This document shows positions 1-11,974 of a stretch of 64,000 nucleotides of DNA, in pieces. The stretch's first letter is position 1. Every line of letters begins with the position of its first letter. The stretch spans positions 13,692,482 through 13,756,481 of the forward strand of contig CM055897.1 of assembly GCA_029582155.1 (NCBI GenBank), written 5' to 3'. The notes under the pieces are model-generated. The model was given only the letters and a program-made list of their open reading frames with translations, was not told the origin of the DNA and ran no database searches. The position numbers and the translations under genes were made by a program. The stretch comes from Panopea generosa (Eukaryota > Mollusca > Bivalvia > Adapedonta > Hiatellidae).

Positions 1-895
1 TAGAATACTACTTGAACAGCTACTCTACTTGTTGTTGCTGCTGTTATTATTTATTATGCTGGTATTTGAATAGCTGCTCAGTTTGCTGTTGCTGCTGCTG
101 TTATTTATTATGCTGATATTTGAACTGGTACTGTGTTTGCTATTGTTAATGCCGTTGTTAATTTTGATGATATTTGAATAGCTGCTCTGTTTGCTGTTGT
201 TGCCGCTTTTATTAATTATGATAATATTTAAGCAACTACTCTGTTGGCTGTTGCTGCTGCTGTTATTTATCATGATGATATTTGAGCAACTACTCTTTAC
301 TGATGCTATTTTTAATTAGGACACTACTTGAACAGCTGCTCTGTTTGCTCTTGCTCTTTCTGCTGTTATTATTTATTATCATGATATTTGAACAGGTTCC
401 GTGTTTGCTGTTTTTAATTAAGATGATAATTGAGCAGCTACTTTGTTTGATGTTGCTGCTATAAATTATAATAATAATTGAACAGCTACTCTATTGCTGC
501 TGCCGTTATTATGCAGATATATAAACAGCTACTCTGTTGCTGCTGCCGTTATTATGCAGATATATAAACAGCTACTCTGTTTGTTGTTGCTGCTGCTGTT
601 ATTTATCATGATGATATTTGAATAGCTACTCTGTTTGCTGTTGTTGCTACTTTTATTATTTACGTTGATATTTGAACAACTACTTTGTTGGCTGTTGCTG
701 CTGCTATTATTGATTATGATGGTATTTCAACATGATCTGTGTTTGCTGCTGCTGTTATTAATTATGATGATATTTGAACAGCTACTCTGTTAGCTGTTGC
801 TGCTACTGTTATAATTACGATGAGTTTAATAGCTACTCTGTTTGCTGCTGCTGTTATTAATTCTGATGTTATTTGAACATCTACTCTCTTAAACG
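1..895. repeat. Degenerate ~55-bp minisatellite, CTG-rich
   Basis: The phrase gatatttgaacagctactct followed by a run of CTG/TTG triplets and a TTATTAATTATGAT-like stretch recurs about every 54-57 bases, some 16 times, with many substitutions and small indels. Open frames in it are products of the periodicity (Leu-rich on one strand, Asn/Ser-rich on the other) and I do not regard them as genes. Confidence 0.85.
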
Positions 896-1148
896 CGGAC
901 CATATAAATGATAGATACATTAATAATTTTGTTTCGTAATATTTCAGGACATATAAATGTATGCCTGCCTATAGACGAAATAAAATAGCTGTATACCTGC
1001 CAATCACACCTACACAAGAGGACATTACGATGTTATACACATATTGCAGCAAAATGCGTAGATGGTCTGTTGGATAGTACAGAGTGAATACATAATATTG
1101 GAGTCTGGGACCAAGCACTTGAACTCAACAGTGGTTATTCATTTCCAA

Positions 1149-1560
1149 ATTTTTAAAATTTACTTTTCACCAGATTTTGAAGAAGGGACCAGTTCCCTAA
1201 TTTTGAAAACAATGCCATTGCTTGTGTTTGTATAGTTGATTCCAAATCTTGAATTTCATATAATTTTGTTTGGAGTGAATCCCCTAATTTTGAAAACAAT
1301 GCTATTGCTCGTGATTGTATATTTGTTTCCAAATCTCGAATTTTATATACTTTTGTTTTGAGTGAATGAGGTCCCCTCATTTAGAAATTTCTTTCCAAAT
1401 TCTTAAATTTACTTTTCACCAGATTTTGAAGAGGGGATTAGTCCCCTCAGTTTGAAAACAATGCTTTTGCTTGTGTTTGTATATTTGTTTCCAAATCTTG
1501 ATGTTAATATACTTTTGTTATGAGTAAAAGAGGGTAATGGTCCCCTCTTTTAGAAGTTGG
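1149..1560. repeat. Degenerate tandem/nested repeat (~85 and ~240 bp)
   Basis: Blocks containing 'cccctaattttgaaaacaat', 'tgcttgtgtttgtatatttg' and 'tttccaaatcttgaattt' recur at 1190-1280, 1281-1370 and 1430-1510. The longer unit beginning 'acttttcaccagattttga' occurs at about 1160 and 1408. The repeats keep one minus-strand frame partly open, which explains a 75-codon ORF there; nothing else suggests a gene. Confidence 0.7.
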
Positions 1561-1564
1561 TGTA

Positions 1565-2705
1565 CTTAACAGTTCAGGTGATTGCTTTTAAATTGACGCT
1601 TCTGCAATGTTAGAATTTGCTCTCTGACAATGATTTAAGCTTCTACTCGTTTTATTTATACAAGAAATTCACATACCACAGGTTTATCAAAAAAAAAATC
1701 ATGGAATTAAATTATCATCAGATGTCGCACGACCAAAAATATACAAAACATGCTAAAGGTAAAATATGATTAGTTTTACAATAATAAATTCCTTCACTTT
1801 TTCCGAGAATATTCATTACTCAACGGATTGTTTTATGAAATAAACGGCAAAATGACTATACCCCAAAATTGAATACGTAAAAATATATTTAAAAGGTTTT
1901 ATCCCTATCTATCTGCGATAAGTTTAACAAACCTACGCTACTTGATCAAAATACATTTATACAATTTACATACGTTGTTAATAGCTGACACTGTAATTCA
2001 GGCCACGAAACAAACTTATTTTGTTACACTACATTTACTCAAAACTTTTATTCAAAATGTGATTGTCTTACATGGCAATTAATTTCAAAACTTCTGAAAA
2101 GTGAGTCCATCATCAATCTGTGTATATATGACGTCACGCCTTGACGGTGTCAGATTAAACATGAATTACTCATCAAAAGCACTCGTAAATTCCTTCAGCA
2201 TGTTAACAATTGTTTTAAAAATGTTTAAAATTTCCCCTTTGTTCATTCTTAAAAAAATATTAATATAAGTATTAAAAAAATAAGGATTTGTATGTTAACC
2301 TCTATATTTTTCGAAAGCAAGGTAAATATTGTGAAACAAATGCCTGGATTTAAACTCTTATAATTCCCCCAAAATACAATGGAAAACATATCTTTATATG
2401 ATTATATATGTTAATTGTTGAATGATTTATCAAAATAAAATAAAATAATTAACATTGTTTATTATGGTCCAGATCTTTCTGAACGGTGCACGCGCAGAAA
2501 CAATGGTATAGAAAGGTTGATTTTCGGAAATGTATACACTTTGGAGGAACATTTATCTAATTAAACTTATTAAGATAACTTTAAAAGTATCGGGTAAAGA
2601 AAATATTGTATACCAAATGGTTATAATGAGGAATTCATATCGATATTTTTTTCTTCGAAAGTTAAGGTTTTAAAACATAACTTAAAGTATAACAAGATAA
2701 ATAAG
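1565..2705. other. No recognisable feature
   Basis: AT-rich sequence with homopolymer runs. I see no convincing coding frame, splice-bounded exon, RNA gene or repeat. Confidence 0.5.
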
Positions 2706-2710
2706 CATTA

Positions 2711-3315
2711 TTGTACACCCTTAAAACGGGTTGGGGGTATCATACATTGTACCATATTGTACACCTTAAAACGGGGTGGGGGTATCATACATTGTACCAT
2801 ATTGTACACCCTTAAAACGGGGTGGGGTATCATACATTGTACCATGTTGTACACCCTTTAAACGGGGGTATCATACATTGTACCATGTTGTACACCCTTA
2901 AAATGGGGTGGGGATATCATACATTGTACCATGTTGTACACCCTTAAAAACGGGGTGGGGTATCATACATTGTACCATGTTGTACACCCTTAAAATGGGG
3001 TGGGGGTATCATACATTGTACCATGTTATACACCCATTAAAACGGAGTTGGGGTATCATACATTGTACCATGTTGTTCATTCTTAAAACGGGGTGGGGTA
3101 TCATACATTGTACCATGTTGTACACCCTTAAAACGGGGTGGGGCTATCATACATTGTACCATGTTGTACACCCTTAAAACGGGGTGGGGTATCATACATT
3201 GTACCATGTTGTACACCCTTAAAACAGAGCGGGGGTATCATACATTGTACCATGTTGTACACCCTTAAAACGGGGTGGGGTATCATACATTGTACCATGT
3301 TGTACACCCTCGATA
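2711..3315. repeat. 45-bp minisatellite, 13 copies
   Basis: Thirteen head-to-tail units of about 45 bp, each holding 'catacattgtaccatgttg' and 'tacacccttaaaacggggtg'. Copies differ by a few substitutions and by the length of the G run. Each unit carries the imperfect dyad TGTACCATGTTGTACA (5-bp arms). The ORFs here, rich in HTLYHV and IIHCTMLYTL repeats, are simply translations of the array. Confidence 0.95.
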
Positions 3316-4650
3316 ACGTCGGAAATATCCGATCATCATCGATTAGGTGATTAAGTTTATATATTTATCTTGTGATATTCCTACATGTTACAAGTTACAA
3401 TGTTTTTTTTTTAATTTCGATTGCAACACATTTTTCCTACAGTGCTCAATAAACGGTTTCTCATATCAAAATATAATATGCTCCAACAAAATGGAAAAAA
3501 AGAAATGTGTCTACACATGCAAATGTATATTTGCACATATCAAGCGACCATTTTAATACTGAAGGATGACGGAAATGGCCAAGTATATACGATTGAATGG
3601 GGAGTTTTAGGATAATTCCGTCAGCGGAACAGTAATTTGTGTATAAGAAGTACTGATCAGTAAATTAAGATTAAACACGATTTATTCACGTTGATGCGGC
3701 GTTATAAATGCACCGAAGGTCATGTGAATTCACGAAAATGTGTGTCATTTATTAACAAGTTTTTTTCTTTTTAGTTTGTTGTTTTCGGTTTGATTTTGTT
3801 GTGTTACAGATTTTTGTTATATTTATCGTGAAATCATATAATAAGTGTATTTTATTTCAAATTCGTATGCATTTTTTAAGAGAGCCTCAAGGAAGATTAG
3901 CTTGTGAATTGCCTCAACCTCCATAACTAAAGAATTTACTTACCTTTTCAGCATTTGCTATCTTATGCATAGGATTTAAATCACCAAAATAATATAAACA
4001 GTGCAAAACACATTTAGGTATAAAGTATCATCTTTTGTTTAGCTTTTTTTAATGTAGTCCCGCAGAAACTAGTTAACAGCACTCCCTAGAAGGTACATGT
4101 ACTAGTTTTTTGGACGATTTTCGCCGTTTTTTCCGTAAAAAGAAATAGTCAATTTGAATTAAATATTGTTATTTTTTGCACTTGTCATTGGGAACAACTA
4201 TATTATAAATCAATTTCCCTGATGTACAATCACTGGTGGCAATGTGAAGATTGATCAAGCCAAATAAGCAGCAGATCAGACATTTACAGTTAGTTCTTCT
4301 AAAATATGCTAGTTTCAGGTTTACATGCTACAAATATTGCTTAGATGTCTTCCTGCAACGAAACACTGACATAATAACAAAACTTAAGCATACCGTCATA
4401 TCAGAAAGAAGAACTGGATGTTGGAACTAATTGACAGATAACTACATTTGTAACTACATAGGAGAATACACCAGGCCATAGGAGAATACACCAGGCCTTA
4501 ATTTTCCTTTATTGTTTTAAAATTCGACCTACATCATTGCACTGTTGATAACACATGACATTATACCCTACCTAGTGATATTATCGGCCAATATTGGAAT
4601 TTCTATCCAAATAATTGTACGGTTGCTTAAGACGCTATCTTAAGATTCTA
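3316..4650. other. No gene recognised; small direct repeat
   Basis: AT-rich intergenic sequence. The only structure noticed is an 18-bp tandem duplication around 4462-4498 ('aggagaatacaccaggcc' twice). Short ORFs near 3350-3615 lack any recognisable motif. Confidence 0.45.
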
Positions 4651-4654
4651 TTTT

Positions 4655-4968
4655 TTGCCGGTCGGGCCCGATTAGCTCAGTCGGTTACGTGTCTGACTAT
4701 CAATCCAGGGATCACGAGTTCGAATCCCCACCTGGCAACAGTCTCCGTGATGATTGGTATACGACAATGTGTCTCATTATCATTCGTCTCTCACCACTGA
4801 TTCAAGTGGGAAAGTTATCAGTTACTTGCGAAGATGTGATGTGCCCGAGTACTGGTTAATCTTTTGGGATACGAGGAAACATTGATTAGGTTAACTGATC
4901 GTATGTTAGCCCTCGATGACATAAAAAATGACGATAAATATTCAACCAATCAATCAATCTATTTTCGC
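4655..4968 (+). mobile_element. tRNA-derived SINE, family A
   Basis: The head holds a Pol III A box (TTAGCTCAGTCGG, near 4672) and a B box (GAGTTCGAATCC, near 4717) in tRNA spacing. The D and acceptor stems do not pair properly, so this is not a functional tRNA. A body of about 200 bp follows, ending in a short CAAT-type tail (ccaatcaatcaatc). A diverged head of the same type occurs on the minus strand at 17990-18085. Confidence 0.75.
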
Positions 4969-4969
4969 C

Positions 4970-6700
4970 GAGTTCACAAATTTTAACCCAGATCGGTTCA
5001 AACACTGTATATGGGAATGCTTGCCATATACTTGCGAGATAACATTGGTCCTATACAAAACACAAGTCTGAGATTTGCCACCATCTATATAAATGGTTTC
5101 CAGAATAATATTGATATTCTATAAGGTATTGTTTGGAATGGCTATGTTAAAATGGCCCTTTCACTGCGTAGAGTGAAAAAATTCAACACATACAAAATGG
5201 TCATAATTTGTAAAGCTCAGTCGGAAAACGCTGTGACGGATTTGTTTTATATCGTTATACATTGATATAATCTCATTTTATTTTACTATGTTAAACTTGA
5301 ATAAAAAAATAAGCAAGACTGTTCTGCACGCCTTGGTCAATTACATTACAGTATAATTTAATGAATTACATTTACATGAGAAAACTTCAATAACCATTAG
5401 TTATTTTATTTTTTTATTGTAATGCATTGAATTACCATTATTTTGCTAATGTAATGCACGCAGTACACGTTACATTGTCCGAAAAAGAGTTGTACGTTTA
5501 TTTATAAAAAAAAAACTATTTTTGTTTCAGCATGGGTTTTGTGAAATGGGGGAATACGCTTTATATAAAAAAAATCCTTTGTAGTTTCTTAATATTAGAC
5601 ACAATTCAAAATGAATCCATGCCTGCTTTTTTTTAATTTCTTCTTTGTTTACGTTTTATTTATGATAAACTAGAATTTACTATATATTTTTATTTTGAAC
5701 AACATTTCTAAATAATATGTATATTGATACTGAGTCTTAATTCGAATTTCATCTATGTACAAAGCAATAACAATAGCATCAATACAATACAATATATGTA
5801 AACAATTATAGGACTTGCAAGAGACTATAACACAACAGAAAATAAATAAACTATTCACATAATAAGATTTTGTGTAATGCTGCAAACAGATTGATTAAAA
5901 GTGTGTTAAAATAAACAAACCACTAAAACTTTGTTAAGAAAAAATGCACAATTGCGCAATATAAAACTATTCTAAAGTATCGGGTAGCATTATACATATA
6001 AACAAAAAAGTTATAAAAAGTATCATTAATTGCAGCTGATTTTTCAAATAAAGCATTTCTTAGATCATTATACAGGTGAATTTCTTTCACTGTAGTATGA
6101 AAGGTTATGTTGGCTAGCTAAACGCAAAATTGTTATGTTCCCGCAATTGCATTCTACGTGAAAATTTGTTATAACACATTATGTCCATAAGTCAGTATAT
6201 AAGTGAGTTAGTTGGTAAAAAAGTCGTCAGTAAGTAAGTAAGTAATTTAGTAAGAAGTAAGAACATCCGAACACGATTAGTATTGTGTCGACAGAGTCCC
6301 GCCTATTATAACAACTTGAGAGCGTATGTTAGGATTCTATTTGATCACTATATTTGTAAACGCTTTAACTATTTTAGTATATCGTACTGAACTGAATGCC
6401 GTCCTGAAATCAACTGTAAGACAAACTATTAAATTCCTATTATTAATTGCCTCCAGCCTTTAATAGTATTTGTGAGTTATTTTCTTCATAATTTGTATGG
6501 ATATTCTTAGTTACACATGTAGCTTCAAGTTGATCAAATTCTAACGAGGCAACAAACTTTAACCATTACCTACTAATTTCATCTTTTTTAAAGTTTTATT
6601 TAAGTCACCAAAGATGATTATTTCTTTTTCAGAGGTTAATGCATTTTCGATTAATACCTCAAATTTACCAGTCTATATATGAAGATATGCAATCTAGATC
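4970..6700. other. No recognisable feature
   Basis: AT-rich sequence. A 71-codon minus-strand ORF near 5670-5885 is low-complexity and has no family resemblance I can name. A run of 'agtaagta' short repeats lies near 6195-6265. Confidence 0.45.
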
Positions 6701-6984
6701 ATAAATTTCAAGATCTTCTTTACCTTTAGCATTTATGCCACATTTTCTATAACTTTGTTTGTTGCATTATAGTTGTTATGTTATTAAACATCTAAACTCA
6801 TTAAACACCTGGCATATTCATTTTCGAGATAATACTCGAGATAATACTCGCATAATCAGTTTATTTAGCGGACCTCAAAGAAGATTGGCTTTGTCAATTG
6901 ATTCACCCTCAATAAATAAAGAGTTTATATTCTTACTTATTTATTCATAAAATTATATAACTTTACTTAATATAATACAACAAT

Positions 6985-8007
6985 TTAAACATCAATTGTA
7001 GTGGGCGGCTGATTGCAATAACCAAACAATTCGAAATCAACTTTGTACTCTCTTTGAATATCTTTGATAGTTTTATTCGATATTACTTTGTACGCATCCA
7101 CAAGAGCTTTACGTCTTTGCAATTTACTGTTTGTGGATGTCAAAGGATGCAATTTTGTAGTGTGTAATATAAATTCACCAAACATAGTTGTATTTTTGGT
7201 TTTCGCAATCAAATTAACTGTGTCTGCTGGGAAATGTGCGTCTCCATTTAAGAAACCCTGAATCTGAAAGGACTTCCAAATTCTTCTCGCTGTTTCATAC
7301 CATGATATACATATAACTGTAGTAGTAACTATTCTAAAATGGAAAACTGTCTTCACCATGCCGTGAATTTCATTTTCAATTCTCTGTCCATGCAGTGCAT
7401 TTTCAATGACGTCCGAGATATTTGTTTTCACGTGTATTTGTTTAAGTAGATATCCTATATCGTCGTCAAAACTTTCTTGCTTTACTATTGTAGTAGTATT
7501 AACATGGTTGGCAATGCTCGTTTATTGGTATCCAGTGTGGGTCTTTATTGCGAAGCTGACTTTGACTTTACTGTGACACAGTCTACAAACTCCTGGAAAG
7601 TAATATCATTTTACAACCAGTTTTCGATTTCCTCAGAAATGAACATGTCGTTTTAGGGCTGTATGCATGCAGATATGCTTTATCAACGAACACTGAGAAA
7701 AGACGAGAGAAGGGATCTCGTGTTGAAATTACTACATGTTCTATGTTCTTTAGATTCAGATGATTGGCAACTTTCAGCTTCGATTTTCGCACATTCACAC
7801 GTGATTCTTTAAATATGTCCTTGTGTATATAGTCATTGTTGCTCTCCAGGAAGTTTATTATACGAATCCAAAACCTGCCCCCTGCCTTTGGTACTTTACA
7901 TACAAGAAAATTGTATCTGACAGATTGGTACAAACGAGGTTTAGTGTTATATCGGTTAATGGTCGCCAGTGTTTTATTCTTGCACTGTTTATGTAGATGG
8001 TTGATAC
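6985..8007 (-). pseudogene. Carbohydrate sulfotransferase copy 1: 3' part of catalytic exon, disrupted
   Basis: Reads as a Sulfotransfer_2-family (HNK-1ST/CHST8-14 type) catalytic domain colinear with the intact copy at 30136-31220. The PAPS 3'-phosphate motif STRDPFSRLFS is conserved, but the 5'-phosphosulfate loop reads KAGGRFW instead of KAGSTFW, which should hurt PAPS binding. The frame breaks near 7610-7625 (shorter T run than in copy 2) and again near 7501 (about 5 nt missing). The C-terminal 148 codons, ending in NQPPTTIDV, are open. The exon is interrupted at 8007/8008 by a Ty3-type retrotransposon; its 5' end resumes at 14855. The original product would have been a Golgi type II membrane enzyme moving sulfate from PAPS to a glycan. 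Confident pseudogene. Confidence 0.9.
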
Positions 8008-8522
8008 TGTCGCATAATCGACTCAACAACTCTTGTATATTATAAGTAATTTTTATTCACATAATTATAAAGTTCTCATAAGTTCAAAGTCACAAGCTAA
8101 CATTTTTAAACTCGCTACTGCTCGTTTAAACTAAACCTAGTCTAACTAACATCTTACTCTGACCGTGGCTCAAACTCAACTCTCTGTCCCCTCTATGCTA
8201 AAACCAGTCCCTGAATGAATAAACAGCTATTCTCTCATTGGACAATTAATTACTACATTATTATTGGTCAGTTAACCAATTACCGATCTTAAAGTCCAGC
8301 CCACAATTACCTTGACAGTAATACATCAAGATAACCCTAGGCTACCATTTATCTCTCATTAAACTGTCATCCTATCTCATTAAACTGTCATAGATTCAAG
8401 ATTCAAGACGTTCTCACTTATACGTATTATGTTTCTCAATACATACATATATCAACATATTTATTTATGTCAAATGAAGTATCTTCTATTCTAACATCTT
8501 ACTAGCATCCCATAATGTTACA
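8008..8522 (-). repeat. 3' LTR of the Ty3-type element
   Basis: Begins TGTCGCATAATCG and ends CATAATGTTACA on the plus strand (TG...CA ends); same 515-bp length as the partner LTR at 14340-14854. It is preceded by the target duplication ATAC. Confidence 0.95.
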
Positions 8523-8530
8523 TTCCTTCC
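8523..8530 (-). other. Candidate polypurine tract
   Basis: On the minus strand GGAAGGAA lies immediately against the 3' LTR, the expected position of the plus-strand primer. It is short for a PPT, but no other purine run abuts the LTR. Confidence 0.5.
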
Positions 8531-10457
8531 ATATTTAAGATAAAACATATATTTACTAAATTAATACGGTAACTGGCAGTAATTAAGCGACAATTACTTT
8601 CTCTCTGAGGTGTCAAACATAGAATATGCCTCAAACAGCGGATATGCCAATCAGTGATAAATCTCTAATTACTCTAGAATTTCCTGGTTTGAGTTCAATC
8701 AAGATATGGCAATTATTTCTTGCTATCTAGTTAGTATATATATTTTCCATATTCTGGATTTTATCATAAACACTTCATTGTTTAAGACAGATGTACACAG
8801 ATATACACTGAAGTAAGATTTTGCAATTTTTAACTTTAAATCACTTTGATTAGATTCTAAACTTGTGACAATTTATTGTTTCTTCTATTATTATCCAAAC
8901 TTTAATATCAACTTGAAAACGGGAAAATTAAATTCTTGTAATTAATAAACTCTACCTAAGCAATACTATCTTACCGAACAATAACAATAATAATCATGAA
9001 ATCAATAACAGTATAAAACAACCCTTCACCACAAAATGTAAATATAATCAAATTTAAATGTCGACACAAAATCAATAATGTTCTTTATAGTATAACTGAT
9101 CATCTTATTATTGTTCATATGTCTCTTTCTGCGTAGCCTTCATTGTTCTTCTTCGAAATATCTGTATAAGTTCATATTTGAAGTTTGCTGCTTAGCGTTC
9201 ATATATTGAAATCAAAGTATCAAAACTACCGGAAGCCATGATTTGAATTTAATTTTGTAACACCGTACACTTAATATTAATTGATAACACAATTTTCCTT
9301 TTAACCTTGGAATTGAAATTTGTTTATTGGTATAACACAATTTTCTGGACACATTAATTGATTTCTAAACCCAAGACTTCACTATTGTTGAAAATTGGTT
9401 TTGGTGGTAAACAACTGACACTGCATGTAGCCAGGAGGATAAGGCGTTGTTCATCTGGCTATTGTTAATCGCAGATAGATGTCCACAATATGCCCCGAGC
9501 TGGTGGAAGTTGTCATCCTTGACAGGTTGGAAACCTGGCCCTGGTAGAAGTTATCATCCGTGACAACTTAATGTGCCCCACAATCGTTGTTTACTTATGT
9601 GGCAAAATGACATCTGTATGGCTGTCACGCTTGATTGACGGACGATGAAGTGTATATGAAATACTTTCACTAAAATGTCGCCATGTTGACATAAAATTAA
9701 TGGTACAGGGTACCTTTGACAGTATATCATTAAGCTAATGTTGTTTGTAATGTTCCCCGTAGGTTCATTTTGGACAGTAATTACTGTGTTTGTCCAAACA
9801 ATTGTTCTTGCTGTGACATGTTGACTGGTATCAACTTTTGACCGCTGGTGCCTTTATAATATAAAAGTTATTTACACAATAATGTCATTATATCGCCATG
9901 TTGATATATTAATTTTAATGACTGTTTTATGTAGTCATTAACTGGACACACGCACATTGTTTACAATATTGTAAGTTCGGTGCAGTTTTAAATAAACTGA
10001 CTAGCAAAAATCTGTGCTTTCGAAGTTTCGAACCGCTTTGTGCTTAAAATGTGATCCCATTTCTACAAATACTAATTTTGACAAACCTCCATATTGATTC
10101 TGATAATTATATCATAGTCTTATGTCCCATATATACCACTTTGGTATACATCAATAATTAGTATTTAGAAGAAAAAACATAATTTACTTCTGTGATAGAA
10201 GTTTACAATAATTATACTTTATATAATTTTCTGCTCCCATATATGTAACTATATATATACTTCTCTGTTCCCCTTCAACCATAATAATATTTTCAAGTTA
10301 TAAATATTTTATAACTTACAAGCCTTTGTGTGTTCCTACAACATATTTACTATTGATTTTAACAATTTCTTTGCAGTAATCGATTTCCTAGGTCTAACTT
10401 GTCTCCGATTAACATGTTTTGATGTATATTTCTTTGTTTTATGTTATTAATTGACAT
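8531..10457 (-). other. Non-coding 3' region of the Ty3-type element
   Basis: About 1.9 kb between the last retrotransposon ORF and the 3' LTR with no coding frame I recognise: no integrase core and no envelope. A short internal duplication ('tggtggaagttgtcatcc' and a near copy) lies near 9500-9570. Confidence 0.6.
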
Positions 10458-11974
10458 TTAAGCCTCATCGCTCATTTGGTTTACATTTGCCTGATCAGTC
10501 ATATATTGATTACTTTCTGATTCATGCTCTTGGTCGTTTGGGCTACTTGCTGAAGCCATATCGGCCAAATCAGACTCCTCAGATTTAGTATCAGAATTTT
10601 CCTTATTTTGATTTCTTAATCTCTTAGCTAACTCTAATAATGGTATATCACTTTCATCACTGGAATTTAATCTTTGGTTTCTATACCGTTTTGTTAGACG
10701 CTTGAGTGGGGATTCTACTGGGATTTCAGAATCTGTTTCTGAGTCAGAACTAGCCGGAGGTGCAACAAAATATTGTTTTCGGACTGGCCGGTGACTTGTT
10801 TGAGCCTCTGGAATGACCCATTCGTCAACATTTGCTTTAATTAACTGTGACACATGCGCTTTTGTAGTTGACCCAGTTAATTGATTACGTATTATGAAAG
10901 TGACAGGAGATCTTTCTTCAGTAATTCTGTAAAATGCATTCCAGTTTTTATCTAACTTTGAACTCTTTTTGTGGTTTTTATAAAATACCGCGTCTCCTAT
11001 TTTAAGTAAAACTTCTGACCTTACTTCATTGATTTCATTTATATATTTTGGTTGTGTTTTCTCTATTTTGTCTAATTCGTGATATACGAAATTAAATGCT
11101 TGTCGTCGTTGTTCTAACAATTGTTTTGTGGTTACTGTATTAATCTGAAAACTACGGTCATTTACATCTTCTAATGATATCTCCTCGCTAGAACCTACTG
11201 CTAACGCTTCTGATTCTGGTAATCTAGACAATAAATCTGCTGAAACATTTTTACGACCTTCGATAAATTCAATCTTCGCGTTATATGCTGATATTGCTAA
11301 TGACCAAAGCTGTATTTGTTTATTTTGATTTGGTGATTCTAAAACATATTTCAATGGTTTATGATCGCAAAATATTGTGAAAGTAGCTCCATATAGATAA
11401 TGATCTAACTTTGACAGTGAAAAGTAAATTGCGAAACATTCTCTGACTATTGTTGGCCATTTTTGTTGTGTTTTACTTAAATTGTGTGACAAGTAATATA
11501 TCGGCAACAGATTACTACCATCTAAATCTGAAATACTTTCATCTACTGGTTGTGATAAGACACTTCCAATTGCAAAATTACTGGCGTCAGTATGTAAAAC
11601 GTATCTTTTTGCTGGATTTGGATGTGATAGTAGAGGTAATGAACCAAGACGTTCTTTTATTAATTCAAAAGCATTTTGACAGTTTTCATCCCATTTAAAT
11701 CTTGCAAATTTCTTTGTCAATTCTATTAGCGGATTTGCTATCTTTGAAAATCCTTGAACAAATCTTCTGTAATAACCAGCCATCCCGATAAAGGATCTTA
11801 CTTCTCTAACAGACGTAGGCGCTTTTAGTGTCTTTATTGCTTTGACCTTCCCTATATCTGGGCGAATACCATTTTCACTGATAAGAAAACCTAGATAATT
11901 TACTTCAGCTTGTAAAAAATTACATTTACTGATTTTGAGTTTTAAATCATGCTTTCGTAGTTTGGTGAAAACCT
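10458..11974 (-). pseudogene. Ty3-type pol, second part: RT end, RNase H, integrase C-terminus (integrase core missing)
   Basis: The frame is open from about 11974. From the ATG at 11783 it runs 441 codons. Residues about 1-45 are the end of RT (AGYYRRFV), and residues about 60-185 are RNase H (HTDASNFAIGSVL, FCDHKPLKYVL, NVSADLLSRLP). The H2C2 zinc finger and DDE core of integrase should follow but are absent. The frame passes near 11130 directly into an integrase C-terminal segment (GDAVFYKNHKKSSKLDKNW ... TKAHVSQL, residues about 260-320). A hydrophilic tail follows with two imperfect copies of a PL..L.KR.RNQ segment. It is read in a different frame from the PR-RT ORF because of a 1-nt loss near 11975. 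Confidence 0.9.

Noticed and set aside
2908-3350. ORFs with repeated TLYHV / IIHCTMLYTLK
   Set aside because: Direct translation of the 45-bp minisatellite.
4665-4740. Possible functional tRNA gene
   Set aside because: A and B boxes are present, but the D and acceptor stems do not pair and a SINE body with simple tail follows.
8523-10457. Envelope or integrase gene in the Ty3-type element's 3' region
   Set aside because: No open frame or motif (no HHCC, DDE, signal peptide or membrane segment) could be found on the element strand.
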